Origin: Thalassococcus halodurans
GTDB lineage: Bacteria; Pseudomonadota; Alphaproteobacteria; Rhodobacterales; Rhodobacteraceae
Assembly: GCF_900108225.1 (NCBI RefSeq)
Contig: NZ_FNUZ01000005.1
Location: 186,001-250,000, forward strand
Length of the DNA: 64,000 nucleotides
Direction: 5' to 3'
In this document: positions 34,113 to 43,077 of the stretch, one piece after another
Layout of the letters: the number at the start of each line of letters is the position of its first letter
Position numbering within the stretch: the stretch's first letter is position 1
Program-made: the position numbers and the translations under genes
The notes under the pieces: generated by a model
Databases searched by the model: none
What the model saw: the letters and a program-made list of their open reading frames with translations, nothing else
What the model was told of the DNA's origin: nothing

Positions 34113-34874
34113 ATGCCCGCACCTGAGAACACCTTCAAGAAACGCCTGACATCCGGCGAAACGCAGATCGGATTGTGGGTGGGCCTTGGCGACCCCAGCG
34201 TGGCCGAGCTTGCCGCAGGCTGCGGGTTCGACTGGCTGGTGATCGACGCCGAGCACGGCCCGAACGGGCTGCGCGATGTGTTGGCGCAACTACGCGCGGC
34301 CAGCCATGGCACGGCCCATCCCGTGGTACGGGTCAAAGACGACAACCGCGCGGACATCAAACAGATGCTGGATATCGGTGCGCAGACCCTTCTGGTGCCG
34401 ATGATCGAAAGCGCAGATCAGGCGCGTGAGGTCGTGAAATCAATGCTCTATCCCCCCGACGGCGTGCGGGGCGTTGGTGCGGCCTTGGCGCGCGCGTCCC
34501 GTTATGGCGGCGAGGCCGATTATCTGGCGACCGCCAACGATCAGGTTTGCCTTCTGTTACAGGTCGAAAGCCGTGCAGGTCTGGACGCGCTGGACGATAT
34601 TCTGGCGGTCAAAGGCGTGGATGGCGTGTTTATCGGCCCCTCCGATCTGGCCGCAGATATGGGCCACAGGGGCAACCCCGCCCACCCCGAAGTACAAGAA
34701 GCCGTGAACGATGCCCTGACCCGCATTCGCCAAGCAGGCGTCGCGGCAGGCATCCTGACATCCGACCGAACACTGGCCAAAGGCTATGCTGATCTTGGCG
34801 TGGAATTTCTGGCCGTTGGATCAGACGTGGGCACATTGCGCAGCGGCCTGACCGCGTTGCGACAGGCGTTCTAA
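34113..34874 (+). CDS. hpaI: 4-hydroxy-2-oxoheptane-1,7-dioate aldolase
   Basis: Class II aldolase that splits 4-hydroxy-2-oxoheptanedioate to pyruvate and succinic semialdehyde, the last step of the pathway. The 253 residues match HpaI: FKKRLTSGETQIGLWVGLGDPSVAELAAGCGFDWLVIDAEHGPN, VRVKDDNRADIKQMLDIGAQTLLVPMIESADQA, GVRGVGAALARASRYG, and VFIGPSDLAADMGHRGNPAHPEV. Metal ligands are the Glu and Asp in VESRAGLDAL and GPSDLA. The start at 34113 is 4 nt after hpaH. Its end overlaps the convergent TetR gene by 4 nt. Confidence 0.94.
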   Translation: MPAPENTFKKRLTSGETQIGLWVGLGDPSVAELAAGCGFDWLVIDAEHGPNGLRDVLAQLRAASHGTAHPVVRVKDDNRADIKQMLDIGAQTLLVPMIESADQAREVVKSMLYPPDGVRGVGAALARASRYGGEADYLATANDQVCLLLQVESRAGLDALDDILAVKGVDGVFIGPSDLAADMGHRGNPAHPEVQEAVNDALTRIRQAGVAAGILTSDRTLAKGYADLGVEFLAVGSDVGTLRSGLTALRQAF

Positions 34875-35455
34875 GTCGCGGGCCGCAGCCGCCCGAGGCT
34901 CTCTGCGAATTCGGCGGCGATGGCGCTGGCGTCCAGACTGCTGCGTTCGGCTGACAACCGCAGACCCAACAAATCTGACTGATACCGCTGCGCCAGAACC
35001 GCCGGATCAAGGTCAGGGTCGATATCCCCGTCCGCCTGCGCCTGACGGAACAGTCCGGTGAACTGTTCTTCCATCATGTTCAGCAGATCTTCGGCCTTGG
35101 CCGCCAGAGGATGGTTCTGCGCGTGCAGCTCTAGCAGTGTTTTGGACACCATACAGGCCTTGGCCGGCGCGCCTTCGGCTTCGACTACGACAGCAGGCAG
35201 TTGGGTCAGTGCACCGAAGGCGCCGAACTGGTCCACCAGTTCTTTCACGGTGGCCTTACTGCCTTCCGAATACTTTTCCAGCGCCAGTTCATACAGCGCC
35301 TCTTTTGATCCGAAGGCCGCATAAAAGCTGCCCGGCTTCATCTTCAAAGTGGCCTCGAGGTCTTTCAAAGACGTGCCCGCCCAGCCGCTGCGCCAAAACA
35401 AATCCCGCGCGCGGTCTATCAGGTCATCCCGGTCATAGTTCGGCCGTCTCGGCAT
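34871..35455 (-). CDS. TetR family transcriptional regulator
   Basis: A 194-residue regulator. The N-terminal HTH is RDDLIDRARDLFWRSGWAGTSLKDLEATLKMKPGSFYAAFGSKEALYELALEKY, followed by a helical ligand domain with ACMVSKTLLEL. The ATG at 35455 begins MPRRPNYDRDD; a longer open frame to 35506 would run through the operators and is rejected. Two TTGAG-type palindromes lie immediately upstream. It is divergent from an AhpD-like gene and probably represses it and itself. Confidence 0.92.
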   Translation of the reverse strand: MPRRPNYDRDDLIDRARDLFWRSGWAGTSLKDLEATLKMKPGSFYAAFGSKEALYELALEKYSEGSKATVKELVDQFGAFGALTQLPAVVVEAEGAPAKACMVSKTLLELHAQNHPLAAKAEDLLNMMEEQFTGLFRQAQADGDIDPDLDPAVLAQRYQSDLLGLRLSAERSSLDASAIAAEFAESLGRLRPAT

Positions 35456-35468
35456 CCGTTCACCAATA

Positions 35469-35486
35469 TTTGAGCGATTACTCAAA
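35469..35486. promoter_or_regulatory. TetR operator, imperfect copy
   Basis: TTTGAGCGATTACTCAAA, an imperfect palindrome with outer arms TTTGAG and CTCAAA. It is centred 25 bp from the perfect copy at 35494-35511 and lies just upstream of the TetR start. Confidence 0.75.
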
Positions 35487-35493
35487 ATATATA

Positions 35494-35511
35494 CTTGAGT
35501 GATCACTCAAG
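35494..35511. promoter_or_regulatory. TetR operator, perfect 18-bp palindrome
   Basis: CTTGAGTGATCACTCAAG is a perfect palindrome between the divergent TetR and AhpD-like genes. With the copy at 35469-35486 it gives the consensus TTGAGYGATYACTCAA. Confidence 0.85.
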
Positions 35512-35556
35512 AAACCCCTAATGATGCATACCCGTATTCAACTAAGGACACGATTC

Positions 35557-36123
35557 ATGACATTCCCGTTCCACAACTTCGACACCGCCCCCGAAAATTC
35601 GAAACCGTTTCTTGAGGAATCCCAAAAGGCGTTCGGTCGCCTGCCGGGCCTGCACAAGGTACTGGCTGAAAGCCCGCAAGCCTTTGAAGCCTATCAGTTT
35701 CTGCACAAAACATTCATGGCCACCGATTTCGACGCCGATGAGCTAACGGTCGTCTGGCAGGCCATTAACGTCGAACATGAATGCCACTACTGCGTGCCCG
35801 CACACACCGGCATCGCCAAGATGATGAAAGTCTCGGACGAGATCATCGACGCCCTTCGCAACGAAACACCCCTGCCGTCAGAAAAGCTTGAGGCATTGCG
35901 CACATTCACCATTCAGATGGTCCGTACCCGTGGCAATGTCAGCCAAGAGCAGATGGACGCCTTTTTTGCCGCAGGCTACGGCCACCGCGCCGTTCTGGAT
36001 GTGATCCTTGGCCTCGCGCAGAAAACCATGTCGAACTACATCAACCACGTGGCCGACACGCCGGTGGACGAGGTCTTCCACCCCCTGAAATGGACCCGCA
36101 GCGCCACGCCGCTGGACGTCTGA
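35557..36123 (+). CDS. AhpD-like carboxymuconolactone decarboxylase family protein
   Basis: A 188-residue helical protein with the AhpD redox motif EHECHYCVPAH: Glu73, Cys76, Cys79 and His83, i.e. CxxC plus the proton-relay acid and His. Such proteins reduce peroxides or act as thiol-disulfide partners. The ATG at 35557 has AAGGA upstream. It is divergent from the TetR gene across two palindromes, a pairing typical of inducible peroxide or electrophile responses. Proximity to two ring-cleavage pathways may be chance. Confidence 0.88.
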   Translation: MTFPFHNFDTAPENSKPFLEESQKAFGRLPGLHKVLAESPQAFEAYQFLHKTFMATDFDADELTVVWQAINVEHECHYCVPAHTGIAKMMKVSDEIIDALRNETPLPSEKLEALRTFTIQMVRTRGNVSQEQMDAFFAAGYGHRAVLDVILGLAQKTMSNYINHVADTPVDEVFHPLKWTRSATPLDV

Positions 36124-36245
36124 TACCAACCGGCGCGCCGAAACAGGCGCGCCACCGCCGACGCGGCAATCCAGTCTATGGATTGTTAAGGGATCACAAC
36201 CTAAACTCGGGCCATCCACACCAGCGAAATGGCAGGAACAGGCCC

Positions 36246-36719
36246 ATGATCCGTACAGCAGTCGCCCTATCTATGTCCCTTATCCTGACCGCCTGCGGCA
36301 GCGCGGGCACGGCACCGTCGCCCAAGATCGTGACCTATGATGTCGAACAGATCACCTCGACCGATCCCAGCCTGCCGGACCTGAACCAGATCCGCGCGAA
36401 GTTTGGGCTTCAGCCCCTGTCTGTCTCGGCCACCGCGACCCGCGTGGCACAGAAGCACGCCCAGGATATGGCGCGAAACAACTTTTTCAGCCACCGCGGA
36501 TCGGATGGCAGCACAGGTGTTTCTCGCCTCACCGCCGCAGGCTGTCGCGGAACACGCGCCGAAAACATCGCCAAGGGCCCGTTCAACGACAAAACAGTAC
36601 TTCAGGCCTGGATGGATTCCCCAAGCCACCGCGCCAGCATGCTGAAACCGGACGTGCGGGTGTACGGGCTGGCAAACGTGAACGGCTATTGGGTGATGAC
36701 GCTGGCGGGACGGTGTTGA
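36246..36719 (+). CDS. CAP/SCP-domain lipoprotein
   Basis: A 157-residue secreted protein with a lipoprotein signal peptide (MIRTAVALSMSLILTAC, Cys17 lipidated). The CAP domain has the conserved features LNQIRAKFGLQPLSVSATATRVAQKHAQDMARNNFFSHRGSDG, then AENIAKGP and WMDSPSHRASMLKPDVRVYGLANVNGYWVMTLAG. The His and Glu of the CAP cavity are present (FFSHRG, AENIA). Bacterial members of this family have no agreed function; envelope roles are suspected. It is shorter than many family members. Confidence 0.88.
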   Translation: MIRTAVALSMSLILTACGSAGTAPSPKIVTYDVEQITSTDPSLPDLNQIRAKFGLQPLSVSATATRVAQKHAQDMARNNFFSHRGSDGSTGVSRLTAAGCRGTRAENIAKGPFNDKTVLQAWMDSPSHRASMLKPDVRVYGLANVNGYWVMTLAGRC

Positions 36720-36772
36720 TCGCTTTCAGCCTTCCGGCTGCTTGATCAAAAAGTTGTTTCTTTTGAAACCGC

Positions 36773-36858
36773 TGGTACCCGCGGCCGGACTCGAACCGGC
36801 ACGGCATTACTGCCTGGAGATTTTAAGTCTCCTGTGTCTACCATTCCACCACGCGGGC
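36773..36858 (-). tRNA. tRNA-Leu(UAA)
   Basis: Class II tRNA of 86 nt including an encoded CCA. The acceptor pairs GCCCGCG with CGCGGGT (one G-U), the anticodon stem is GGAGA/TCTCC with loop CTTAAAA (anticodon TAA), a variable arm follows (CAGGCAGTAATGCCGTG), and the T-loop is GTTCGAGTC. It stands alone; no attachment-site repeat or integrase was seen beside it. Confidence 0.95.
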
Positions 36859-36902
36859 CAGCAGCGCGACCATAGCGACGTGTTTAGGGAAGTGGAAGTA
36901 GC

Positions 36903-37448
36903 TCAGAGCTCTTCGCCGGGAAGTTCTTGCAAAAGATGGCGTTCTGACAGCCATGGGTTCAGCTCCAAAGCCTCGCGCAGCACCTTTGCGCCTTCGGAAT
37001 ACCGATCCAATCCGAACAATGTCAGGGCCAACCCCGAATAGGCCCCAATGTGGGTGGGGTTGAGGGACAACGCCTTATCCAGATCAGGCAAGGCGGCCTC
37101 ATAATCTTCGCGCAGGAAATTGATGAAGGCCCGTTGATTGTAGCCTTCGGCATAATCGGGGCAGTAGTCCACCAGCCTGCTGAACTGGTCGAGGGCGCGA
37201 ATGTAATCATAGGACGACCGCGCAGACATGCCTTCGTTCAAAAGCATCTGTGCGGTTTCATCCGGCGCATCCGTCCAAAGCGCCCACAGCTGATCATTCA
37301 GCTGCTGGGCCTCATATTCTGTATCCGCGTTCTGGATGGCCGCAATCAGCGCTTCGGTTTCAGGAGTTTGATGCGCAAACTCGGGGCAGTCGGCCATGGC
37401 AGGCAGCGGCACAAGGCCCAAGATGGTTATGATCAAAGCGCGTATCAT
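36903..37448 (-). CDS. Periplasmic tetratricopeptide repeat protein
   Basis: A 181-residue secreted protein. Signal peptide MIRALIITILGLVPLPAMA is cut before DCPEF. After a polar stretch, two or three TPR units are seen: SYDYIRALDQFSRLVDYCPDYAEGYNQRAFINFLREDYEAALPDLDKALSLNPTHIGAYSGLALTLFGLDRYSEGAKVLREALELNPW. TPRs give protein-protein contacts; the partner is not evident. It lies between the tRNA and putR, all on the minus strand. Confidence 0.85.
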   Translation of the reverse strand: MIRALIITILGLVPLPAMADCPEFAHQTPETEALIAAIQNADTEYEAQQLNDQLWALWTDAPDETAQMLLNEGMSARSSYDYIRALDQFSRLVDYCPDYAEGYNQRAFINFLREDYEAALPDLDKALSLNPTHIGAYSGLALTLFGLDRYSEGAKVLREALELNPWLSERHLLQELPGEEL

Positions 37449-37481
37449 ACCGTGAATGCGACCACGGCGACCGGCTTTGGG

Positions 37482-37958
37482 TCAAGTCACGTCTGCGAGA
37501 CTTTCCTCTTTCACCGCTTGCATCGCCACATAGGTCGAGGTGCCCGCCATATAAGGCAGCGTCGAAATATGGTCCGCCAGAACACGACGATAGGATCGCA
37601 TGTCGTGAGTGCGAACCTTGAGGAGATAGTCGAAGTTCCCCGCAATCAGGTGACACTGTTCGATTTCAGGCACTTTGGCGACGGCCGCATTGAACTTGGC
37701 CAGCGCCGCTTCGCGGGTGTCGGACAGGCGCACCTCGACAAAGGCGACGTGGTCCAGACCCAAGGTGATCGGATCAAGAATGGCGCGGTAACCACGGATC
37801 GCGCCGATTTCTTCCAGTCTGCGCAAACGGGCCTGTGTCGGGGATTTCGAAAGACCGATCCGCTTTGCCAATTCGGTGATCGAGATTCGGCCATCCTCGG
37901 CCAATGTGCGCATGATTGCCTGGTCGAAACGATCGAAATCCACCATTGCCATTTGCAT
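37482..37958 (-). CDS. putR: Lrp/AsnC family regulator, probable PutR
   Basis: A 158-residue Lrp-type protein: HTH FDQAIMRTLAEDGRISITELAKRIGLSKSPTQARLRRLEEIGAIRGY and a C-terminal ligand domain (VAFVEVRLSDTREAALAKFNAAVAKVPEIEQCHLIAGNFDYLLKVRTHDMRSYRRVL). Divergent from putA, it matches PutR of Rhodobacter and Agrobacterium, which activates putA with proline. ATGs at 37958, 37952 and 37946 are all possible starts. Confidence 0.9.
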   Translation of the reverse strand: MQMAMVDFDRFDQAIMRTLAEDGRISITELAKRIGLSKSPTQARLRRLEEIGAIRGYRAILDPITLGLDHVAFVEVRLSDTREAALAKFNAAVAKVPEIEQCHLIAGNFDYLLKVRTHDMRSYRRVLADHISTLPYMAGTSTYVAMQAVKEESLADVT

Positions 37959-38063
37959 CGAAAATTACCCGTTTTTTAGTTTTTTAGACATTTGAAACGG
38001 CAAACTTCAGGGAAAATCACCGCCTATTCTCGCGTATCATAGTCATATCGACCGGAGATTGCC

Positions 38064-41000
38064 ATGCTTAAAAACACCTCACATGCCCTGCGCGACGCAA
38101 TTGAGCATAGTGCCTATGCCGATGAAGCCCAGAAGATCGCTGATCTGAAGGCCAGTGCAGATCTGTCCGTAACGGATCGCGACATGATCAGCACCGAGGC
38201 CGCCATTCTGGTGCGCGCCATTCGCAACGACACGCGCCCCGGTTTGATGGAGGTGTTTCTGGCAGAATACGGCCTGTCCACCGATGAAGGCATCGCGCTG
38301 ATGTGTCTGGCCGAGGCTTTGTTGCGGGTTCCGGATGCCGACACCATCGATGCGCTGATCGAAGATAAAATCGCGCCTTCGGATTGGGCCAGCCATTTGG
38401 GGCATTCGACCTCGCCCTTGGTGAACGCCTCGACGTGGGCGCTGATGTTGACGGGTCGTGTTCTGCATGACGAAGACAAAGGCCCCGTCAGCCATCTGCG
38501 CAGCGCGATCCGGCGTTTGGGCGAACCGGTGATCCGCACGGCGGTGTCCCGTGCGATGCGTGAAATGGGCAATCAATTTGTTCTGGGTGAAACCATCGCC
38601 TCGGCCATGAAGCGCGCCAGTCGGTCCGAGGCCAAGGGTTATACCTATTCTTACGACATGCTGGGCGAAGCCGCGCGCACCGACGAAGACGCCCAGCGCT
38701 ATTTCGAGGCCTATCAAAACGCCATCCGTGCCATCGCGGGTGCGGCGAAACATGACGATATCCGCGAAAATCCTGGCATTTCGGTAAAACTGTCGGCGCT
38801 GCATCCGCGCTATGACATTCTGCAACGTGATCTTGTGGAACAAGAGCTGATCCCCCGTTTCCGCGCCCTGTGCATCAAGGCCGCACAGGCTGGCATCGGG
38901 TTGAACGTCGACGCGGAAGAGGCGGACCGCCTGACCATATCGCTAGATGTGATCGAAGCGGTACTTGCCGATCCAGCACTGGCCGGTTGGGACGGGTTCG
39001 GGGTGGTGGTTCAGGCCTACGGCAAACGCGCCGCAGACGTGGTTGACTGGCTGTATGATCTGGCCACACGACTGGACCGCAAGATCATGGTGCGTCTGGT
39101 CAAGGGCGCCTATTGGGACACCGAGATCAAACGCGCACAGGTGGCGGGATTGGACAGCTTTCCGGTCTTTACATCCAAGTCCGCAACGGACGTGTCCTAC
39201 ATCTCGATCGCACGGAAACTGCTGGGTATGACCGACCGGATTTACCCGCAGTTCGCGACCCACAATGCGCATACCGTCGCTGCCGTTCTACACATGGCGG
39301 ATGATCTGAAAGTCTTTGAATTCCAACGACTTCACGGCATGGGCGAGGCATTGCACGACATCGTCAAATCGCGCAACGGCACGCGCTGCCGTATCTATGC
39401 GCCGGTCGGCGCGCATCGCGATCTGCTGGCCTATCTTGTGCGCCGCTTGCTGGAAAACGGGGCGAATTCGTCTTTCGTGAACCAGATCGTAGACGAGGAC
39501 GTCAGCCCGACCGAAATCGCGGCTGATCCTTTTGAAAACATCTCTGGCGCGGCCATCCAAACCGGTCCTGATCTGTTCATGCCGGAACGGACGAACTCCA
39601 AAGGTTGGGATATGCGGGACACGCCGGACATGACGGCGATTGATACCGCCCGTGGTGCCTTTGCCAACCACGCATGGACTGCTGATCCGCTGGTCGCCGA
39701 TCAGACGCCTGACGGAGCGGTGCACCCTGTGCTCAATCCCGCAAGACCAGACGATCACGTTGGGCAAGTCACGTGGGCCGGTCCCGAAACCGTTGCACAG
39801 GCGGTTGAGGCCGCCAGCCCTTGGAACGCTCCTGCTGTGGTGCGCGCCGCTGTGTTGACCCATGCCGCGCATCTGTATGAGGAAAACTTTGGCGAACTCT
39901 TCGCGCTCCTGCATCGCGAGGCGGGCAAAAGCGTGATGGACGCCATCGCCGAACTCCGCGAGGCGGTGGATTTCCTGCGCTACTACGCGGCCCGCGCCAC
40001 TGACGCGCCCGCCTTGGGGCGGTTTGCCTGCATCAGCCCGTGGAACTTCCCCTTGGCGATCTTCACAGGCCAGATCGCGGCCGCCTTGGCCGCAGGAAAC
40101 GCAGTTCTGGCGAAACCGGCAGAACAGACACCGCTGATTGCCGTGCGTGCCGCCGAACTGATGATCGAGGCCGGCGTGCCCCCCACTGCCCTTCAAATCC
40201 TGCCAGGTGACGGGGTGACAGGCGCTGCCCTGACATCGAACCCCGCCATCGACGGGGTCGCCTTCACCGGATCCACAGAGACCGCGCAAATCATTCACAA
40301 GACAATGGCCACGCACCTGAACCCCGGTGCGCCGCTGATTGCGGAAACCGGTGGCTTAAACGCGATGGTCGTGGATTCCACAGCGCTGCCGGAACAAGCG
40401 GTTCAGGCGATTATCGAGTCTGCCTTCCAATCCGCAGGCCAGCGCTGCTCGGCCCTGCGGTGCCTGTATGTGCAAGAAGACATCGCAGACGGGTTTATCG
40501 ACATGCTGAAAGGCGCGATGGACTGTCTGCAAATCGGAGACCCTTGGCAGACGCACTGCGATGTCGGCCCCGTCATTGACGAAGAGGCACGCGCAGGCAT
40601 TCAGGATTATATCGACGAAGCTATGGCCAAAGGCCGTGTGCTGCATGCCCTACCCTGCCCCGACAACGGCCACTTCGTTGCGCCTACGTTGATCAAGGTG
40701 AACAGCATCGCCGATCTGGGGAAAGAGGTTTTCGGCCCCGCCCTGCACGTCGCGACCTTCAAATCGGAAGAACTGGATGCCGTGATCGATGCCATCAACG
40801 GGACGGGATACGGGCTGACCTTTGGCCTGCAGACACGGATCGACGATCGCGTTCAATACGTGGCTGATCGGATCGAGGCGGGGAATATCTATGTGAACCG
40901 CAACCAGATCGGCGCGATTGTCGGCAGCCAGCCCTTTGGTGGCGAAGGCCTGTCCGGCACCGGCCCGAAAGCAGGCGGACCTTTGTATCTGGATCGCTTC

Positions 41001-41432
41001 CGTTCGCATCCGGTGGATCAGTCTGAGCTGAAGGCCGCGCCAGACGCCCAACTGGAACTGCCCGGCCCAACCGGCGAATCCAACGTGCTGACGCTTCGCC
41101 CGCGCAAACCGATCCTATGCCTTGGCCCGACCAGTGACGACATCGCGCGTCAGGTACAGATGATCGAAGCGATGGGGGGCGCCGCAAAAACCGTGTCCGG
41201 CCAATTGGAGCCAGCCAAGCTGGCGGGCTTCAGCAACATCGCAGGCGCCATTTGGTGGGGCGATCACGACACCGCCCGCGGGTATCGCAAGGCACTGGCC
41301 CAGCGCGCGGGCCCGATCCTGCCGCTGATCACGGGCGCACCTGACACGGGCCACGTGATGGGCGAACGACACGTCTGTGTGGACACCACAGCAGCGGGCG
41401 GAAATGCGAAACTATTAAGCGGGGCATCTTGA
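38064..41432 (+). CDS. putA: Bifunctional proline dehydrogenase / glutamate semialdehyde dehydrogenase
   Basis: Oxidises proline to pyrroline-5-carboxylate (FAD) and then to glutamate (NAD+), with channelling. Of 1122 residues, about 60-480 form the proline dehydrogenase barrel (GINVDAEEADRL-type strand, VRLVKGAYWDTEIKRAQ, HNAHTV, FQRLHGMGEALHD, RIYAPVGAHRDLLAYLVRRLLENGAN). About 520-1000 form the aldehyde dehydrogenase (FACISPWNFPLAIFTGQIAAAL, AETGGLNAMVVD, catalytic Cys in SAGQRCSALRCL). There is no N-terminal ribbon-helix-helix domain, so PutA does not self-regulate; the divergent Lrp gene does this. GGAGATTGCC precedes the start. Confidence 0.96.
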   Translation: MLKNTSHALRDAIEHSAYADEAQKIADLKASADLSVTDRDMISTEAAILVRAIRNDTRPGLMEVFLAEYGLSTDEGIALMCLAEALLRVPDADTIDALIEDKIAPSDWASHLGHSTSPLVNASTWALMLTGRVLHDEDKGPVSHLRSAIRRLGEPVIRTAVSRAMREMGNQFVLGETIASAMKRASRSEAKGYTYSYDMLGEAARTDEDAQRYFEAYQNAIRAIAGAAKHDDIRENPGISVKLSALHPRYDILQRDLVEQELIPRFRALCIKAAQAGIGLNVDAEEADRLTISLDVIEAVLADPALAGWDGFGVVVQAYGKRAADVVDWLYDLATRLDRKIMVRLVKGAYWDTEIKRAQVAGLDSFPVFTSKSATDVSYISIARKLLGMTDRIYPQFATHNAHTVAAVLHMADDLKVFEFQRLHGMGEALHDIVKSRNGTRCRIYAPVGAHRDLLAYLVRRLLENGANSSFVNQIVDEDVSPTEIAADPFENISGAAIQTGPDLFMPERTNSKGWDMRDTPDMTAIDTARGAFANHAWTADPLVADQTPDGAVHPVLNPARPDDHVGQVTWAGPETVAQAVEAASPWNAPAVVRAAVLTHAAHLYEENFGELFALLHREAGKSVMDAIAELREAVDFLRYYAARATDAPALGRFACISPWNFPLAIFTGQIAAALAAGNAVLAKPAEQTPLIAVRAAELMIEAGVPPTALQILPGDGVTGAALTSNPAIDGVAFTGSTETAQIIHKTMATHLNPGAPLIAETGGLNAMVVDSTALPEQAVQAIIESAFQSAGQRCSALRCLYVQEDIADGFIDMLKGAMDCLQIGDPWQTHCDVGPVIDEEARAGIQDYIDEAMAKGRVLHALPCPDNGHFVAPTLIKVNSIADLGKEVFGPALHVATFKSEELDAVIDAINGTGYGLTFGLQTRIDDRVQYVADRIEAGNIYVNRNQIGAIVGSQPFGGEGLSGTGPKAGGPLYLDRFRSHPVDQSELKAAPDAQLELPGPTGESNVLTLRPRKPILCLGPTSDDIARQVQMIEAMGGAAKTVSGQLEPAKLAGFSNIAGAIWWGDHDTARGYRKALAQRAGPILPLITGAPDTGHVMGERHVCVDTTAAGGNAKLLSGAS

Positions 41433-41463
41433 CGCCCCGCCCGTTCGCCCCGACTTTGATCCC

Positions 41464-42210
41464 ATGTTTCCAATTCGCGATCACAACCCGTCGGGGCGCG
41501 TGCCCTTTGTCACCTACCTTCTGATCGCGGCGAATGTCCTGATCTTTATCGGCTATTACCCTCTCTTTTCCCAAGAGATGGAGTTGAACCGCTTTTTCTA
41601 TGACTACGCACTGATCCCCGCCCGCGTCAGTCAGGGCGACGGGCTAAGCGGTTTCGTCAGTTCGATGTTTTTACATGGCGGAATCGCACATTTGGCTGGT
41701 AATATGCTATTTCTGTACATTTTCGGCGACAATATCGAAGACAAGATGGGCCATCTGGGCTTTGCCCTGTTCTATCTGGCCTGCGGTCTGGCCGCCGGTG
41801 GCGCGCAGTATCTGACCGAACCCTTCACCCCTGTTCCCATGGTCGGGGCCTCGGGCGCGATTGCGGGTGTAATGGGGGCTTACCTGCTGCTGTTTCCAAG
41901 GGCACAGGTGGATATTCTGATCATCCTGATCATCATCTTCCGCGTTATCACGATCCCTGCGTGGATTATGCTGGCCCTGTGGTTCGGCATGCAATTGATC
42001 GGTGGGATCGGCACGGCGACCGACGCAGGCGGCGTGGCCTATTGGGCGCATGCGGGCGGCTTTATTGCAGGCGTGGTGCTGGCCCTACCAGTCTGGCGCG
42101 CGCTGGGCGGCCCGGATTTCTGGGACCGGACAGACGGACAACCGCCGCATCCCGAAGCGACCTATCGCGTCGGGCGGACCAATGTTCCGAAAATCAGAAG
42201 AAAGCGCTGA
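41464..42210 (+). CDS. Rhomboid family intramembrane serine protease
   Basis: A 248-residue membrane protease with six or seven segments. Catalytic Ser130 is in VGASGAIAG and His196 in YWAHAGGFIAG; the HxxxN of helix 2 is His76/Asn80 in HLAGNMLFLY. Substrates are unknown. It starts 31 nt after putA, following a GC-rich hairpin that overlaps the putA stop (41419-41441), and is convergent with the inositol monophosphatase gene with no gap. Confidence 0.92.
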   Translation: MFPIRDHNPSGRVPFVTYLLIAANVLIFIGYYPLFSQEMELNRFFYDYALIPARVSQGDGLSGFVSSMFLHGGIAHLAGNMLFLYIFGDNIEDKMGHLGFALFYLACGLAAGGAQYLTEPFTPVPMVGASGAIAGVMGAYLLLFPRAQVDILIILIIIFRVITIPAWIMLALWFGMQLIGGIGTATDAGGVAYWAHAGGFIAGVVLALPVWRALGGPDFWDRTDGQPPHPEATYRVGRTNVPKIRRKR

Positions 42211-43002
42211 TTACGCTTCGCGGATCGTGCGGGCGAACTGATCGAAAATCTGGTTGTTCGCACAAAGGATCGAACCGCTTTCCAGCGGGTCCTGACCTTC
42301 GCGTACACCGGAAACCAAGGCACCGGCCTCAAGCGCCAGAAGCGCACCAGCGGCGGTGTCCCAGATCTGAAGCTCACGCTCCCAATAGCCGTCATAACGA
42401 CCAGCGGCGACATAAGCCAAATCCAGCGCGGCGGAACCGAAGCGGCGCACACCGGCGCAAGCGGGCATCAGGTTGGCCAGATCTTTCAGCGTGGCTGGCA
42501 GCGTCTTTTTCGCGGCGAACGGAATGCCAGTGGCAAAGATCGCTTCGATCATGCGCGTACGACCAGAAACGCGCAGACGTTTGTTGTCGTTCAACCATGC
42601 ACCTGCGCCGCGCTCTGCGTAGAACAGTTCGTCCTTGGCCGCGTCAAAGACCACACCGGCCACGATCTGGCCCTTGTGTTCCAACGCGATGGACACTGCC
42701 CAATGAGGCAAGCCGTGCAGGAAGTTAGTTGTGCCGTCCAGCGGATCAACAATCCAGCGGCGTGTCGGGTCTTCGCCGTCGATCTCGCCACCTTCTTCTG
42801 CCAGCCAGCCGTAAGTGGGACGCGCGCCCAACAGTTCTTCCTTCAAGATTTTTTCCGCCGCCAGATCAGCGCGGCTGACAAAGTCGCCTGCGCCCTTCAT
42901 GGACACCTGCAGATTCTCGACTTCGCGAAAATCTTTTACCAAGGAACGGCCCGCCTTACGGGCCGCTTTGATCATGATGTTTAGGTTGGCGCTGCCTTGC
43001 AT
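42211..43002 (-). CDS. suhB: Inositol monophosphatase family protein
   Basis: A 263-residue Mg-dependent phosphatase. Metal ligands are Glu69/Glu70 in WLAEEGG, Asp86 and Asp89 in WIVDPLDGTTNFLHG, and the C-terminal Asp in LQIWDTAAGALLALEAGA. The family hydrolyses inositol-1-phosphate and related sugar phosphates, and in some bacteria SuhB also serves in rRNA antitermination. The symbol is given by family similarity. Confidence 0.9.
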   Translation of the reverse strand: MQGSANLNIMIKAARKAGRSLVKDFREVENLQVSMKGAGDFVSRADLAAEKILKEELLGARPTYGWLAEEGGEIDGEDPTRRWIVDPLDGTTNFLHGLPHWAVSIALEHKGQIVAGVVFDAAKDELFYAERGAGAWLNDNKRLRVSGRTRMIEAIFATGIPFAAKKTLPATLKDLANLMPACAGVRRFGSAALDLAYVAAGRYDGYWERELQIWDTAAGALLALEAGALVSGVREGQDPLESGSILCANNQIFDQFARTIREA

Positions 43003-43077
43003 GGCGATCGGGACTCCACATTCGTCAGGGCGCGCGTATACGCGTCCTTTTCCCAGAAGCCAAGAGCAGCAGAAGGC

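Noticed and set aside
17340-34874. The two aromatic pathways as a tandem duplication
   Set aside because: Gene order, strand use and regulators differ, and corresponding enzymes belong to different subfamilies.
36727-36752. Terminator after the CAP-domain gene (CAGCC-TTC-CGGCTG)
   Set aside because: The stem is only 5 bp and is not followed by a T-run; too weak to list as a feature.
36773-36858. tRNA-Leu as an integration site for a genomic island
   Set aside because: No integrase, no direct repeat of the tRNA 3' end in the window, and flanking genes are ordinary chromosome.
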